Shown here: positions 52,679 to 61,643 of the stretch, one piece after another
Numbering within the stretch: position 1 is the stretch's first letter
Layout of the letters: each line of letters starts with the position of its first letter
NCBI GenBank assembly: GCA_039023545.1
Contig: JBCHKQ010000003.1
Location: 124,001-188,000, forward strand
Origin: Spirochaetia bacterium 38H-sp
Lineage (GTDB): Bacteria > Spirochaetota > Spirochaetia > Winmispirales > Winmispiraceae
Length of the DNA: 64,000 nucleotides
Direction of reading: 5' to 3'
The notes under the pieces: model-generated
The model's input: only the letters and a program-made list of their open reading frames with translations
The model's database searches: none
Told to the model about the DNA's origin: nothing
Position numbers and translations under genes: made by a program

Positions 52679-54550
52679 TTACTCCTTTAGTTTAAAAGTA
52701 GATACAGTTCCCCTCAGACCTTCCATTCTGCTTTTGCTTTCCTGTGCCAGGCTGCTTATCTGGTTGACTGCCTGTAATATTTCCTTTGAGCCTTTGTCTA
52801 TCTCTGAGAAACTGTTTTTCACATCTCTAGATATTCCTGCAGAACTCTCTGATGCTTGGTATATCTTTTCCGCTCTTGTTCTAATCTTTCTAGCAGCTTG
52901 ATCTATTCTTATGCTTATATCCGTTAGTCTATGCGTGCTTTCTAGGACATCTGTGCTTGCCTTTGTGAGTTCGTCCATATTTCCTGTTATTTCTCTTAGA
53001 GCAACTTCAAAATCTCTTATATCCCTGGTAATATTTTCAAAGGAAGAAGAACTGGCATCGCTTGCCTCTAGTGCTTCTTGTATACGTCGCGTCATATTGG
53101 TAAGTGACTGTCCTATCCTGCTTGCATGTTCTCCCGTGGATTCTGCTAGTTTTCTTATCTCTTCCGCAACAACTGCAAAACCGCGGCCGGCATCACCTGC
53201 ATGAGCGCTTTCTATTGCGGCATTCATGGACAGTATGTTGGTCTGTTCTGCAACATTATCTATAATTTCTATTATTTCCTGTATTTGTGAGATTTCCTTA
53301 TATATTGCAGTAACTATCTCATTCGTGGCGGCAATTTTTTCTCCGCTTTCTCTTATTGTTTCTAGTATATTCTGTATCCTATCCAGTCTGTCTTCCGATA
53401 AGGTTTTTACATGATGTACAGAAGCATTCATTTCTTCTATTGCTGCAGTGCTGTTCTCAAGCTCATTGTTTTCTGCTTCTATATCTTCTGCTATTTTTGC
53501 TATGTCAGAAGTTATTTCTGCAATTTCCGTTGTTGTCGTAGCTATGTTATCATCCAGTTTATTTACAATATTTTGTACCGAACTTATGTTTTGGCTTATC
53601 TCATTGAGAGCGGATGCTGACTGGGATGCTCCTCCTGCGAGATTGTCTTTTAGCTCACTTATCTTGTCAGCTGCGATATTTACTTCCGATAGAAAATCAT
53701 GGAGTGTCGCCAGTACACTGTTTATGTGTTCTGACAATTCTCCTATCTCATCTTTTGTGTTGGTATCTTTGCATAAAACAGTCAGGTTTCTGTTTTTTAC
53801 CTGCTCCATAACTCCTTCTATATGGTAAATTCTTGAAGCAAGACTCGTTGATATTCTGATTATTATCACGGCGGATATAATAGTGAGAATAAGAAGTGTT
53901 ATTATTAGAATCCTCTGGGTAAGAACCGTGAGAAATTTTACTTGCTTTTCCACTGCGTCTACCAGTTTGTCCAACTGAAGTCCAACAAAATCCCGGGATA
54001 TGCTGTTTAGAGTTTTTAGCTTTTCCATTGCTTCTCTTATCTTAAGCATAAGAAGAGGCGATACATTGTTTTGTTGATTGGCAAGTATGTATTGCTGCAT
54101 TTGTTGCAATCCGTGTTTAAAATCGAGAGGAACATCGGGACTTTTTTCCAGTGTGAGGATAGCGGTCTGTATCTGGGTAACTTTGAGCTTGTTTTCTGTC
54201 CAGAAATTATTAGCTTTTTTTATTCTATCTTCCAGTTCTTTTCCCAGGAATTTTTTACCTGGATGAGAGTCAAGAAGGTGTAAAAGTGTTTCCAAAACAT
54301 CTGCTTCTTCTTTCCATGCCTCTAAAGAAGGCTTTAGGAAATCCGCTGTTCCCAGCTCAGTTTCATATGTTATAAGATCTGTGCTTTTAACGATAAAACG
54401 TTCTCCCGACAACCTTGTCTTAAGAGCCAGTACGCGGACTTCTTCTATATCATTTACTATTGTGTTCCTTATAAGCAGTCCTGCGATTGCAAGAATAACG
54501 GTCCCTGCAAATATAATAACCGCAGAAAAAAGCTTCTGTCGTATTGTCAT
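52679..54550 (-). CDS. Methyl-accepting chemotaxis protein
   Basis: 623 residues from ATG 54550, with AGGAGA six bases upstream. Helices at about 8-28 and 208-230 flank a helical-bundle periplasmic sensor domain (about 30-205), followed by HAMP and a signalling domain. Its hairpin tip reads [42 protein letters not shown] with the last part highly conserved. There is no C-terminal CheR-binding pentapeptide. A LacI-type operator overlaps the promoter, so the receptor may be induced by a sugar. Confidence 0.93.
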   Translation of the reverse strand: MTIRQKLFSAVIIFAGTVILAIAGLLIRNTIVNDIEEVRVLALKTRLSGERFIVKSTDLITYETELGTADFLKPSLEAWKEEADVLETLLHLLDSHPGKKFLGKELEDRIKKANNFWTENKLKVTQIQTAILTLEKSPDVPLDFKHGLQQMQQYILANQQNNVSPLLMLKIREAMEKLKTLNSISRDFVGLQLDKLVDAVEKQVKFLTVLTQRILIITLLILTIISAVIIIRISTSLASRIYHIEGVMEQVKNRNLTVLCKDTNTKDEIGELSEHINSVLATLHDFLSEVNIAADKISELKDNLAGGASQSASALNEISQNISSVQNIVNKLDDNIATTTTEIAEITSDIAKIAEDIEAENNELENSTAAIEEMNASVHHVKTLSEDRLDRIQNILETIRESGEKIAATNEIVTAIYKEISQIQEIIEIIDNVAEQTNILSMNAAIESAHAGDAGRGFAVVAEEIRKLAESTGEHASRIGQSLTNMTRRIQEALEASDASSSSFENITRDIRDFEVALREITGNMDELTKASTDVLESTHRLTDISIRIDQAARKIRTRAEKIYQASESSAGISRDVKNSFSEIDKGSKEILQAVNQISSLAQESKSRMEGLRGTVSTFKLKE

Positions 54551-54576
54551 TTTTTCTCCTGTAGAAGTATTAATAT

Positions 54577-54605
54577 ATTGTAATAAAAAAAATATTTGTT
54601 TACAA
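54577..54605 (-). promoter_or_regulatory. Promoter of the chemoreceptor gene
   Basis: Minus strand TTGTAA (54605-54600), a 17-base spacer and TACAAT (54582-54577), 26 bases upstream of the start codon. Confidence 0.6.
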
Positions 54606-54606
54606 A

Positions 54607-54620
54607 TGTTTACGAAAACA
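54607..54620 (-). promoter_or_regulatory. LacI-family-type operator at the chemoreceptor promoter
   Basis: TGTTTACGAAAACA on the plus strand differs by one base from the perfect palindrome at 5662. A further half site TGTTTAC lies at 54597. The pair abuts or overlaps the -35 of the chemoreceptor promoter. Confidence 0.55.
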
Positions 54621-54626
54621 TAACTT

Positions 54627-54671
54627 ATACCGAACGCACTCACGCTATCGCGTTGCGTGCTGCCTTTTGGC
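54627..54671 (-). repeat. Variable-stem hairpin element, copy 14
   Basis: Minus-oriented: ATACCGAACG left, CTGCCTTTTGGC right, arms GCAC..ACGC/GCGT..GTGC with an internal loop. It lies between the divergent chemoreceptor and fabV genes. Confidence 0.75.
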
Positions 54672-54863
54672 GTAGCTGTCAAAGCCGTTCTTGTTTTGTC
54701 CAGACTATTTTGCACAGGCAGACTTTTCTGCAGCATCTGCATGTTTTACACAATCAGGCTGCGGAAAAGCCGTTAGGTATAATTTTCGGTTATTGGCCGA
54801 TTGCTGCTTGACTTGCACGCTTCATAATTCTAAACTTGTCAAAACATGTAAAAGGAGTTTTCT

Positions 54864-56036
54864 ATGGTTGTAAAGCCAATGATTAGAAACAATATCTGTA
54901 TGAATTCCCATCCTGCGGGCTGCAAAAAGTTTGTGGATTTGCAGATAGATTATGTAAAGTCTCAGGGGAAGCTTGATGGTCCTAAGAATGTGCTTGTTGT
55001 AGGTTCTTCTACGGGCTATGGACTTGCATCCAGGATTGTATCCGCTTTTGGCTGCGGTGCATCTACTATTGGTGTTTATTTTGAGAAAGAGGGTTCTGCC
55101 AAGCGTCCGGGTACTGCTGGCTGGTATAATGCGCGTCACTTTTTAAAGCGAGCAGAGGAGGCTGGGCTCAAAGCTCATGATTTTAACGGTGATGCCTTTT
55201 CTCATGATATGAAGCGGCAGGTTATAGAGCTAATCAAAAAGGAGTATGGAAAGATTGACCTTTTTGTATACAGTCTTGCATCGGGTGTAAGGCCTGATCC
55301 GGATACTGGTGAGCTTTATCGCTCTGCTCTTAAGCCCATAGGTTCGGCTTACACTTCCAAGTCCCTTGATCCGGCAAAGCGTGAGGTTACCACTGCCACC
55401 ATGGAGCCTGCAACAGAGGAAGAAATTGCTGCTACTGTCAAGGTAATGGGTGGAGAAGACTGGCAGTTGTGGGTCGATGCTCTTGTGGAGGCTGGAGTTC
55501 TTGCAGAAGGTGCGATTACTGTTGCCTATTCTTACATAGGTCCCAAGATTACATATCCTGTTTATCGTGATGGCACTATAGGAAAAGCAAAGGAGCATCT
55601 TGAGTCTACTGCTTCCGTACTTACAGACAAGCTTTCTTCCCTTGGCGGAAAGGCTTATGTGTCTGTCAACAAGGCAGTTGTGACGCGTGCAAGTGCGGTA
55701 ATCCCTGCTGTTCCTCTGTATATCTCCATTCTTTTTAAGGTTATGAAGCAAAAAGGTCTCCATGAGGACTGTATAGAGCAGATCTACAGGCTCTACAGAG
55801 ACAGGCTTTACAAAGGCACGGAAGTAGAAGTGGATGAGCTTGGCAGAATAAGGATAGATGATTGGGAAATGCGCGAGGATGTCCAAAACGAAGTCCTGGA
55901 TGCATGGAACAAGGTAGAGACAGCAAATCTTGAGGAACTTGCTGATCCTGATGGATACTGGCAGAGCTTTCTCAATATCAACGGGTTTGGCTTTGATGGT
56001 GTGGATTATGATGCAGATGTAGACCCTTTGGACTGA
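54864..56036 (+). CDS. fabV: Trans-2-enoyl-CoA/ACP reductase, FabV/Ter family
   Basis: 390 residues. It reduces trans-2-enoyl thioesters with NADH, in fatty-acid synthesis or butyrate-type fermentation; Ter of Treponema denticola belongs to this family. The nucleotide-binding loop is VVGSSTGYGLASRI, the active-site Y-x8-K is in YPVYRDGTIGKAKEHLE, and the conserved FVYSLASGVRPDP is present. The C-terminal FGFDGVDYDADVD is typical. AAAGGAG precedes the ATG. A terminator follows. Confidence 0.97.
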   Translation: MVVKPMIRNNICMNSHPAGCKKFVDLQIDYVKSQGKLDGPKNVLVVGSSTGYGLASRIVSAFGCGASTIGVYFEKEGSAKRPGTAGWYNARHFLKRAEEAGLKAHDFNGDAFSHDMKRQVIELIKKEYGKIDLFVYSLASGVRPDPDTGELYRSALKPIGSAYTSKSLDPAKREVTTATMEPATEEEIAATVKVMGGEDWQLWVDALVEAGVLAEGAITVAYSYIGPKITYPVYRDGTIGKAKEHLESTASVLTDKLSSLGGKAYVSVNKAVVTRASAVIPAVPLYISILFKVMKQKGLHEDCIEQIYRLYRDRLYKGTEVEVDELGRIRIDDWEMREDVQNEVLDAWNKVETANLEELADPDGYWQSFLNINGFGFDGVDYDADVDPLD

Positions 56037-56059
56037 TTGATATTGCAATAAGGTTATGT

Positions 56060-56089
56060 CCCCGGAGCACAAGGTTTCGGGGATTTTTT
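56060..56089 (+). terminator. Terminator of fabV
   Basis: CCCCG...CGGGG hairpin followed by ATTTTTTT. Confidence 0.8.
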
Positions 56090-56090
56090 T

Positions 56091-56136
56091 ATACCGAACG
56101 CCTGTCCCGCTTTGCGTTCCAGGCTGCCTCCGGGCG
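56091..56136 (-). repeat. Variable-stem hairpin element, copy 15
   Basis: Minus-oriented: ATACCGAACG left, CTGCCTCCGGGCG right, arms CCTG...CAGG with an inner CGC/GCG. It directly follows the fabV terminator and faces copy 16. Confidence 0.75.
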
Positions 56137-56178
56137 TAAGAATGGCGGGTTGGTGTCATGTTTATTTGCCTCATATCT

Positions 56179-56242
56179 GCCGCAGGCAGGAGGGAGCGCG
56201 TTTTTTCTGCTTGCTCTACAGCGCGCTCCCGACGTTCGGTAT
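56179..56242 (+). repeat. Variable-stem hairpin element, copy 16
   Basis: Plus-oriented: GCCGCAGGCAGGA left, CGACGTTCGGTAT right, perfect arms GGGAGCGCG/CGCGCTCCC. It forms an inverted pair with copy 15, 42 bases apart. Confidence 0.85.
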
Positions 56243-56301
56243 GCATAACAGATTTATCTTTATTTAAAAAGGTTATGGACTTTCTAATTTTGAGAACAAA
56301 T

Positions 56302-56350
56302 TATAATAAGGAAGACTGTGTATTTCCTCCCGGAGTATCCACAGTCTTCC
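56302..56350 (-). terminator. Terminator of the permease operon
   Basis: Minus strand GGAAGACTGTG...CACAGTCTTCC, long arms with a mostly unpaired loop, followed by TTATTAT. Confidence 0.75.
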
Positions 56351-56357
56351 CAGAATG

Positions 56358-57545
56358 TTAGGAAGTAATCATTCCAAATCCCCAGCCTGCAAGAGTAGAT
56401 AGAATAACGACAAGAAGTATATATACAAGTGTTTTCTTGATTCCTAGCTCGCCGCCTATTACAAGCATTGACGGAAGAGAGAGGGATGGTCCTGCAAGAA
56501 GGAGGGCAAGAGCCGGTCCCTTGGCCATGCCTGCGCCCATGAGTCCTTGCAAAATTGGTATTTCTGTTAGAGTTGCAAAATACATAAGCGCACCGGAAAC
56601 AGAAGCCAGAATGTTGCTTGCAAGCGAGTTTGTGCCTACAAGAGAGGCAATCCATGATGAAGGGATGAGTGCATCATGTCCTGGCCTACCGAGAAGGAAT
56701 CCTGCAATAAGCACGCCAGCAAAAAGATATGGTATAATTTGCAGGGAAAAATCGCGGGTCTCTATAACCCATTCTTTGAGCTCATAGCTTTTAAACCACT
56801 TAATAAGAGAATATATAAGAACAACTGCAAAAAAACCTGTTATATAGTACTTGCTGTGGTATATTGCATCCCATATGGGGCTTTGGCCAGAAGAGGATGC
56901 CCAGTTGATAAAGACGAGTATGCCGACCATAGAAAACATGTATATGGCCATCTGTCCAAGGCTTCTTCCTTCTCCCTCATCCATAGCAGAAAACATAGCA
57001 GAATCTTTGAGTCTCTGTTCGTCATCTTTTTTAAAGATAAGATGCATGATAAGGCCGATAACTATAGAAAAAACTACGGCTCCTATCATCCTTGCAAGCC
57101 CCAGTTCCCAGCCAAATACCTTGTAAGAAAGTACTATTGCCAGAATATTTATGGCGGGTCCGGAGTAGAGAAAGCTTACTGCAGGGCCCAATCCTGCTCC
57201 CTTTTTGTATATACCTTTAAACAGTGGAAGAACCGTGCAGGAACATACTGCAAGAATGGCTCCGGATACAGAGGCAACACCGTATGCAACAGGTTTTTTT
57301 GCGTCCGGTCCAAGATATTTTATTACTGCCTGTTGATTGAGAAAAACAGTGATAGCACCGGCTATAAACATGGCTGGCACAAGGCATAGTATTACGTGTT
57401 GCCTTGCGTACTCCGATAGCATCAGAAATGCTTCCTGGATAGACCGCGCAATAACAGGTGACTCAAAATTGACAAAATAAGCAACAATAAAGACCCCTGT
57501 CATTATGGCAAGGGCCCTGTTGGGAGACATCTTTTTATCAGCCAT
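56358..57545 (-). CDS. Permease of the DUF318/ArsP family
   Basis: 395 residues from ATG 57545, which overlaps the preceding stop codon and has GGGAGAAGG four bases upstream. It has about ten hydrophobic segments in two related halves; the first contains VCSCTVLPLFKGIYKKGAGLGPAVSFLYSGPAINILA, the second GPALALLLAGPSLSLPSMLVI. The family includes ArsP, an exporter of organic arsenicals, and permeases for other ions. Linkage to an ArsR regulator and ACR3 supports a metalloid role (inference). Confidence 0.85.
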   Translation of the reverse strand: MADKKMSPNRALAIMTGVFIVAYFVNFESPVIARSIQEAFLMLSEYARQHVILCLVPAMFIAGAITVFLNQQAVIKYLGPDAKKPVAYGVASVSGAILAVCSCTVLPLFKGIYKKGAGLGPAVSFLYSGPAINILAIVLSYKVFGWELGLARMIGAVVFSIVIGLIMHLIFKKDDEQRLKDSAMFSAMDEGEGRSLGQMAIYMFSMVGILVFINWASSSGQSPIWDAIYHSKYYITGFFAVVLIYSLIKWFKSYELKEWVIETRDFSLQIIPYLFAGVLIAGFLLGRPGHDALIPSSWIASLVGTNSLASNILASVSGALMYFATLTEIPILQGLMGAGMAKGPALALLLAGPSLSLPSMLVIGGELGIKKTLVYILLVVILSTLAGWGFGMITS

Positions 57546-57918
57546 CAACCTTCTCCCTGATTTTATTTGCAATTTCTTTGCTAATCCTTTCTACTATATC
57601 ATCTGTTATCTCTGTTTTTCCTTTCTCGACGCTAAAGTCTGTCATAACAAAATGAGTATAAGAAAGTCCCTTATCGTCAAAGATTTTTTTGCCGCAGGCA
57701 ACAGGGCATCCATCTATTACGATGTTATCACATGCTTCCTGTGCGGAGATTACAAAGCCTGAGAAATTGGCACCCATGGCAGCAAGACAGGTGCCGTCAA
57801 TGCCTTCTTCCTGCATAAGCTTTCTGTACACTCTGTCCGCAAGAAATCCTGTGTTGGCAGCACCGGAGCATGAGTATACCAATCTGAGTTTTTTTTCTGT
57901 ACCACAACAACAGGACAT
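57538..57918 (-). CDS. DGC-domain zinc-binding-type protein
   Basis: 126 residues. Conserved cysteines occur in MSCCCGTEKK, LVYSCSGAANTGFLADR, DGTCLAAMGANFSG and the family-naming VIDGCPVACGKK. This is the DGC domain, a putative metal- or persulfide-binding fold often found with ArsP-type permeases and small thioredoxins. It is coupled by one-base overlap to the gene upstream and by eight bases to the permease downstream. Biochemical role unknown. Confidence 0.85.
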   Translation of the reverse strand: MSCCCGTEKKLRLVYSCSGAANTGFLADRVYRKLMQEEGIDGTCLAAMGANFSGFVISAQEACDNIVIDGCPVACGKKIFDDKGLSYTHFVMTDFSVEKGKTEITDDIVERISKEIANKIREKVDG

Positions 57919-58157
57919 TACAGTTCCTCCTTGATTTTTTCTATAATTTGTTCTTTGGGAAGAATCTTTCCTACGGATTTTACCTTACCATCTATTGCAA
58001 GCGCAGGTGTCATCATAACTCCCATACTCATAATTTGGTCTATATCCGTTATCTTCTCTATCTCAGCATTTATACCTGCCTCGGATATAGCTTCCCTTGC
58101 TAATCTCTCAAGTGTCTGGCACTTAGGGCAACCAGAACCAAGGATTTGTATTTTCAT
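57918..58157 (-). CDS. Small thioredoxin-like redox protein
   Basis: 79 residues. The redox motif is GSGCPKCQTLE (C10, C13), and the cis-proline is in GVMMTPALAIDGKV. This is the redox-active disulfide protein 2 type of mini-thioredoxin, common next to arsenic permeases. GGAGGC precedes the ATG. It is the first gene of the operon divergent from arsR and probably reduces a thiol or metalloid intermediate for the neighbouring proteins. Confidence 0.9.
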   Translation of the reverse strand: MKIQILGSGCPKCQTLERLAREAISEAGINAEIEKITDIDQIMSMGVMMTPALAIDGKVKSVGKILPKEQIIEKIKEEL

Positions 58158-58184
58158 AATGCCTCCGTAAAATAAAATGTTTCA

Positions 58185-58263
58185 TTGTTACATTAATTTG
58201 CAACTTTAATCCTGTTATGTCAAGTATCTTGTTGACAAAGTTTCGTTATTTTGTAACATTGAT
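58185..58263. promoter_or_regulatory. Shared divergent control region of the metalloid cluster
   Basis: Two related sites, TTGTTACATTAAT (58185-58197) and TTGTAACATTGAT (58251-58263), lie 66 bases apart. Between them are a plus promoter, TTGACA 58232-58237, a 16-base spacer and TAACAT 58254-58259, and a minus-strand TTGACA at 58224-58219. The right site overlaps the -10 of arsR. They are candidate ArsR operators. Confidence 0.5.
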
Positions 58264-58266
58264 TGT

Positions 58267-58578
58267 ATGAAAGAAAAAATAACACAAGCTCTATACAGAA
58301 AGGCGGATATTTTTAAAGCATTAGCACATCCTGTGCGTCTCTTTTTTATAGAAAGACTTGCAGCAGGTCCCAAATGTGTATGTGAGCTTGCAAATGAAGC
58401 AGGCATTTCCAAATCCATAGCATCAAGATATTTGTCTCAGTTAAAGTCCGTAGGACTTCTGGACAGAAAAAAAAGCGGGACAGAGGTGGAATACAGTCTG
58501 ATAGCTCCCTGTGTGATAAATCTTATAGCCTGTCTAGATTCTTCTGTTGTTGATAATATAAAGAAGAATCTTAGATAG
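58267..58578 (+). CDS. arsR: ArsR-family metalloid-responsive repressor
   Basis: 103 residues. A winged helix with ALAHPVRLFFIERLAAGPKCVCELANEAGISKSIASRYLSQLKSVGLL. KCVCEL matches the ELCVCDL arsenic-sensing helix, so As(III) or a similar thiophilic ion is the probable signal. No Shine-Dalgarno sequence exists; the -10 TAACAT ends seven bases before the ATG, so the message should be leaderless. It controls the divergent operon and acr3 by position. Confidence 0.92.
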   Translation: MKEKITQALYRKADIFKALAHPVRLFFIERLAAGPKCVCELANEAGISKSIASRYLSQLKSVGLLDRKKSGTEVEYSLIAPCVINLIACLDSSVVDNIKKNLR

Positions 58579-58648
58579 TGTCTTGACCGAAATAATATTT
58601 TTTTATGATTATACATTTCATAGTTTTTTTATAATGTTTGGAGGCTTT

Positions 58649-59707
58649 ATGGGCGACAAAAAGATTGGTTTTTTTGCAAGATATCTTTCTTTGTGGGTTT
58701 TACTTTGTATCGCACTGGGTGTTGCTATAGGCACTGCTTTTCCTTCTGTACCTGCGGCTCTTGAAAGAATGCAGTATGCCAATGTATCTATACCGGTGGC
58801 TGTTCTCATATGGCTTATGATATACCCCATGATGCTCAAAGTTGACTTTAAGAGCATAGTCAATGCAGGGAAAAAGCCCAAGGGGCTTTTTCTGACTCTG
58901 GTTATAAACTGGCTTGTAAAGCCTTTTACCATGTATCTTTTTGCATGGTTTTTCCTTAAGGTTGTCTTTGCAGCTTTTATACCTGGAGAGCTTTCTACGG
59001 AATATATAGCGGGAGCTGTACTTCTGGGAGCTGCACCCTGTACAGCTATGGTTTTTGTATGGAGTTATCTCTCTGATGGAGATCCCGGGTATACGGTTGT
59101 TCAGGTTGCTGTAAACGACCTTGTTATTCTTGTAGCATTTGCTCCCATTGTGGCTTTTTTGCTGGGGGTAAGTGATGTTAATGTCCCCATGGATACGCTT
59201 TTACTATCAGTTGTCCTTTTTGTGCTCATACCTCTTGCAGCAGGATTTATAAGCAGAAACCTTATAATCAGGAACAAGGGAAAAGAATGGTTTGACAATG
59301 TTTTTTGTAAGAAGTTTGACGGTATAACAGAGGTCGGGCTTTTGCTTACTTTGGTAATTATTTTTTCTTTTCAGGGTAGGACAATACTTTCCAATCCTGT
59401 TTCTATTCTTCTTATAGCCATACCTCTTATTATACAGACCTTCTTTATATTCTTTCTTGGAATAGTCGGAGCAAAACTCCTCAATGTCCCTTATAATATT
59501 GCAGCTCCCGCCTCTATGATAGGAGCTTCCAACTTCTTTGAGCTGGCTGTTGCAGTGGCAATTAGCCTGTTTGGACTTTCTTCTGGTGCTACTCTTGCAA
59601 CTGTTGTAGGGGTTCTTGTTGAGGTACCAGTGATGCTCAGTCTAGTAAAGATAGCACTTTCCATGAGAAACTCTTTTTATAAAGAAAACTTAAAAGAAGC
59701 GGCGTAA
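58649..59707 (+). CDS. ACR3-family arsenite efflux permease
   Basis: 352 residues from ATG 58649, with GGAGG four bases upstream; a longer reading lacks a ribosome site. Ten hydrophobic segments are seen, with the conserved cysteine in LLGAAPCTAMVFVWSYL and the motif GASNFFELAVAVAI. ACR3 exports arsenite using the proton motive force. It follows arsR by 70 bases, the usual arrangement. No arsC reductase is visible within the window. Confidence 0.93.
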   Translation: MGDKKIGFFARYLSLWVLLCIALGVAIGTAFPSVPAALERMQYANVSIPVAVLIWLMIYPMMLKVDFKSIVNAGKKPKGLFLTLVINWLVKPFTMYLFAWFFLKVVFAAFIPGELSTEYIAGAVLLGAAPCTAMVFVWSYLSDGDPGYTVVQVAVNDLVILVAFAPIVAFLLGVSDVNVPMDTLLLSVVLFVLIPLAAGFISRNLIIRNKGKEWFDNVFCKKFDGITEVGLLLTLVIIFSFQGRTILSNPVSILLIAIPLIIQTFFIFFLGIVGAKLLNVPYNIAAPASMIGASNFFELAVAVAISLFGLSSGATLATVVGVLVEVPVMLSLVKIALSMRNSFYKENLKEAA

Positions 59708-59720
59708 ATATACAATACAA

Positions 59721-59746
59721 AAAAGGCAGGGATAGCCTGCCTTTTT
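59721..59746. terminator. Bidirectional terminator between acr3 and the next gene
   Basis: GGCAGG-GATAG-CCTGCC flanked by AAAAAA and TTTTTT, so it can serve both converging genes. Confidence 0.88.
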
Positions 59747-60432
59747 TATTCTATTTTTTCCAACACGCTGAATAATTCTGGAGAACCTGGTGGCCCTAGT
59801 GTTCCCTTAAACTGCACAAGAATACCGGTGTCTTTATCATACCAGTAAGTACTATTCCAAAAAGCTCCCATCCAGCCTGCTAGTGTTATCTCAACTCTTA
59901 TGGCTAAGATATCTTTACCCATTATGTTGATTTTTTCCACATCTTTTTTTGTTGCAACCATCTTTATAAGCTCTCCGGTATCCGCACGGAAGACATAAAA
60001 CTCCATCTTGTCCAGTTTCTGGTTCTTTATAAAAGGAATAAAGCCAAACTCAAAACAATTCATAAAAGGGATATTTTCTTTTATATCAATGTTTTTTTCC
60101 TTGGTTTTGTTTTTTCCTTTATCTGTAGTTATGCTGCTAAGAGTTTTCTTTTTCCTATCTGCTTCAAGGTGGATTTTTGCCTTATCGCTGTTAAAGTCCC
60201 ATGCTATTGTAAACATGCCGTCCTGTATTGCTGTCCATGTATTATCTTTGCTCTCAAGCTCTATTATCAGATGACCGTTCTTATTTCTTACCTTGTAAAC
60301 AGTCCTTTCTATCGAATTGTCTTTTTTGTTTTCTACTTTATATACATATGTTTTACTTGTGATATCATTGGAAAACGCATTGTTTATAAGAAAACAAAAA
60401 AGAAATAGGGCAGTGATAATACGTATTTTCAT
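59746..60432 (-). CDS. Secreted DUF3108-like protein
   Basis: 228 residues from ATG 60432, with AAGGAAGG four bases upstream. Signal peptide MKIRIITALFLFCFLINNAFS. The mature part is beta-rich with YVYKVENKKDNSIERTVYKV, YVFRADTGELIKMVATKK and STYWYDKDTGILVQFKGTLG. This resembles DUF3108-type or lipoprotein-localisation-like beta-barrel halves, but I am not certain. Probably periplasmic. It converges with acr3 and shares its terminator. Confidence 0.6.
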   Translation of the reverse strand: MKIRIITALFLFCFLINNAFSNDITSKTYVYKVENKKDNSIERTVYKVRNKNGHLIIELESKDNTWTAIQDGMFTIAWDFNSDKAKIHLEADRKKKTLSSITTDKGKNKTKEKNIDIKENIPFMNCFEFGFIPFIKNQKLDKMEFYVFRADTGELIKMVATKKDVEKINIMGKDILAIRVEITLAGWMGAFWNSTYWYDKDTGILVQFKGTLGPPGSPELFSVLEKIE

Positions 60433-60551
60433 AATACCTTCCTTATTTTGCAAATCTTGCAATATATTTAGAGTATATAGCTTTATGATTTTTTTTCCAG
60501 AGATAAGAGGTCTTGCACCTTGTTTTTTTAACCTTTATACTATGCCAGATT

Positions 60552-60560
60552 TGATATAAT
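60552..60560 (+). promoter_or_regulatory. Extended -10 promoter of trpS
   Basis: TGATATAAT: a perfect TATAAT (60555-60560) with the TG of an extended -10, 21 bases before the start codon. The -35 region is weak. Confidence 0.6.
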
Positions 60561-60581
60561 AATACACAGGATGATTTTATT

Positions 60582-61640
60582 ATGGAGAAAAAAAGAATTC
60601 TTACCGGAGACAGACCAACAGGAAAACTTCATCTGGGACATTATGTTGGTTCTATATCCAACCGTGTAAAATTGCAGGATAAATACGAATGCTTTTTTAT
60701 AATAGCAGACCTGCATATGCTTACAACCAAGCCTGGTAAAGAAGATATAGAAGCGATTTCTGATAATGCAAGAGATATGGTACTGGACTATCTTGCCTGC
60801 GGCATAGACCCGGAAAAATCCGTAATATATCTTCAATCTGCAGTGCCCGAGATATATGAGCTTAATCTCTTTTTTGAAATGCTTGTGACTGTTCCACGGC
60901 TTCAGCGGCTTCCTTCTCTTAAAGATATGGCAAAAGCTGCACATCTTGATGAGATGCCTTTTGGTCTATTGGGATATCCTGTTCTTCAGGCAGGAGATAT
61001 CCTTTTGCCAATGGCACACTTGGTTCCTGTGGGAAAGGACAATCTTGCACATGTGGAGCTTACAAGGGAGATAGCAAGACGATTTAACAATCTTTACGGA
61101 GAAGTCTTCCCCATACCAGAGCCTCTAGTAGGTGATGTTCCCACACTTGTGGGAATAGACGGTAAGGCTAAGATGTCCAAGTCTCTCAACAACGCAATAA
61201 TGCTCTCCGACGATGCAAAAACAGTAGAGAAGAAGGTTTACAAGATGTATACGGATCCCAACCGAGTCAGTGCGGATGTTCCCGGGCAGGTTGAGGGAAA
61301 CCCCGTATTTATATACCATGACATATTTAACAGTGACAAAGAAGAAGTAGAGGATCTCAAGATGCGTTACAGAGAGGGCAGAGTAGGCGATGTGGAAGTC
61401 AAGCAAAAATTGGCTAAAGCTCTCAACAATTTTCTTGAGCCCATAAGAGAAAGAAGAGAAAAATACAGCAGTATAACAGGTTATGTTGATGAGGTTCTCT
61501 ATCAGGGTACCTTAAGAATGAGAGAAGAAGCCAGGAAGACCCTAGTGACAGTACGCAAAGCCATGGGGCTTACAGGAGTATGGAACAGAATCTCCCGTAA
61601 GGCGGAAAAATACAGAAAAAACGCAGAAAAAGAGAAGTAG
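60582..61640 (+). CDS. trpS: Tryptophanyl-tRNA synthetase
   Basis: 352 residues, class I synthetase. The HIGH motif is HLGH in [16 protein letters not shown] (residues 8-23), and the KMSKS motif is in [15 protein letters not shown]. The sequence between them ([22 protein letters not shown]) is typical of TrpRS. It charges tRNA-Trp. The ribosome site is weak (AGGA). The next gene begins three bases after its stop. Confidence 0.97.
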   Translation: MEKKRILTGDRPTGKLHLGHYVGSISNRVKLQDKYECFFIIADLHMLTTKPGKEDIEAISDNARDMVLDYLACGIDPEKSVIYLQSAVPEIYELNLFFEMLVTVPRLQRLPSLKDMAKAAHLDEMPFGLLGYPVLQAGDILLPMAHLVPVGKDNLAHVELTREIARRFNNLYGEVFPIPEPLVGDVPTLVGIDGKAKMSKSLNNAIMLSDDAKTVEKKVYKMYTDPNRVSADVPGQVEGNPVFIYHDIFNSDKEEVEDLKMRYREGRVGDVEVKQKLAKALNNFLEPIRERREKYSSITGYVDEVLYQGTLRMREEARKTLVTVRKAMGLTGVWNRISRKAEKYRKNAEKEK

Positions 61641-61643
61641 AGC

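Noticed and set aside
55230..56246. Long open frame antisense to fabV
   Set aside because: It is the mirror of a clear FabV gene; its sequence is Arg/Cys/His-rich with no domain, and it runs through an intergenic hairpin element.
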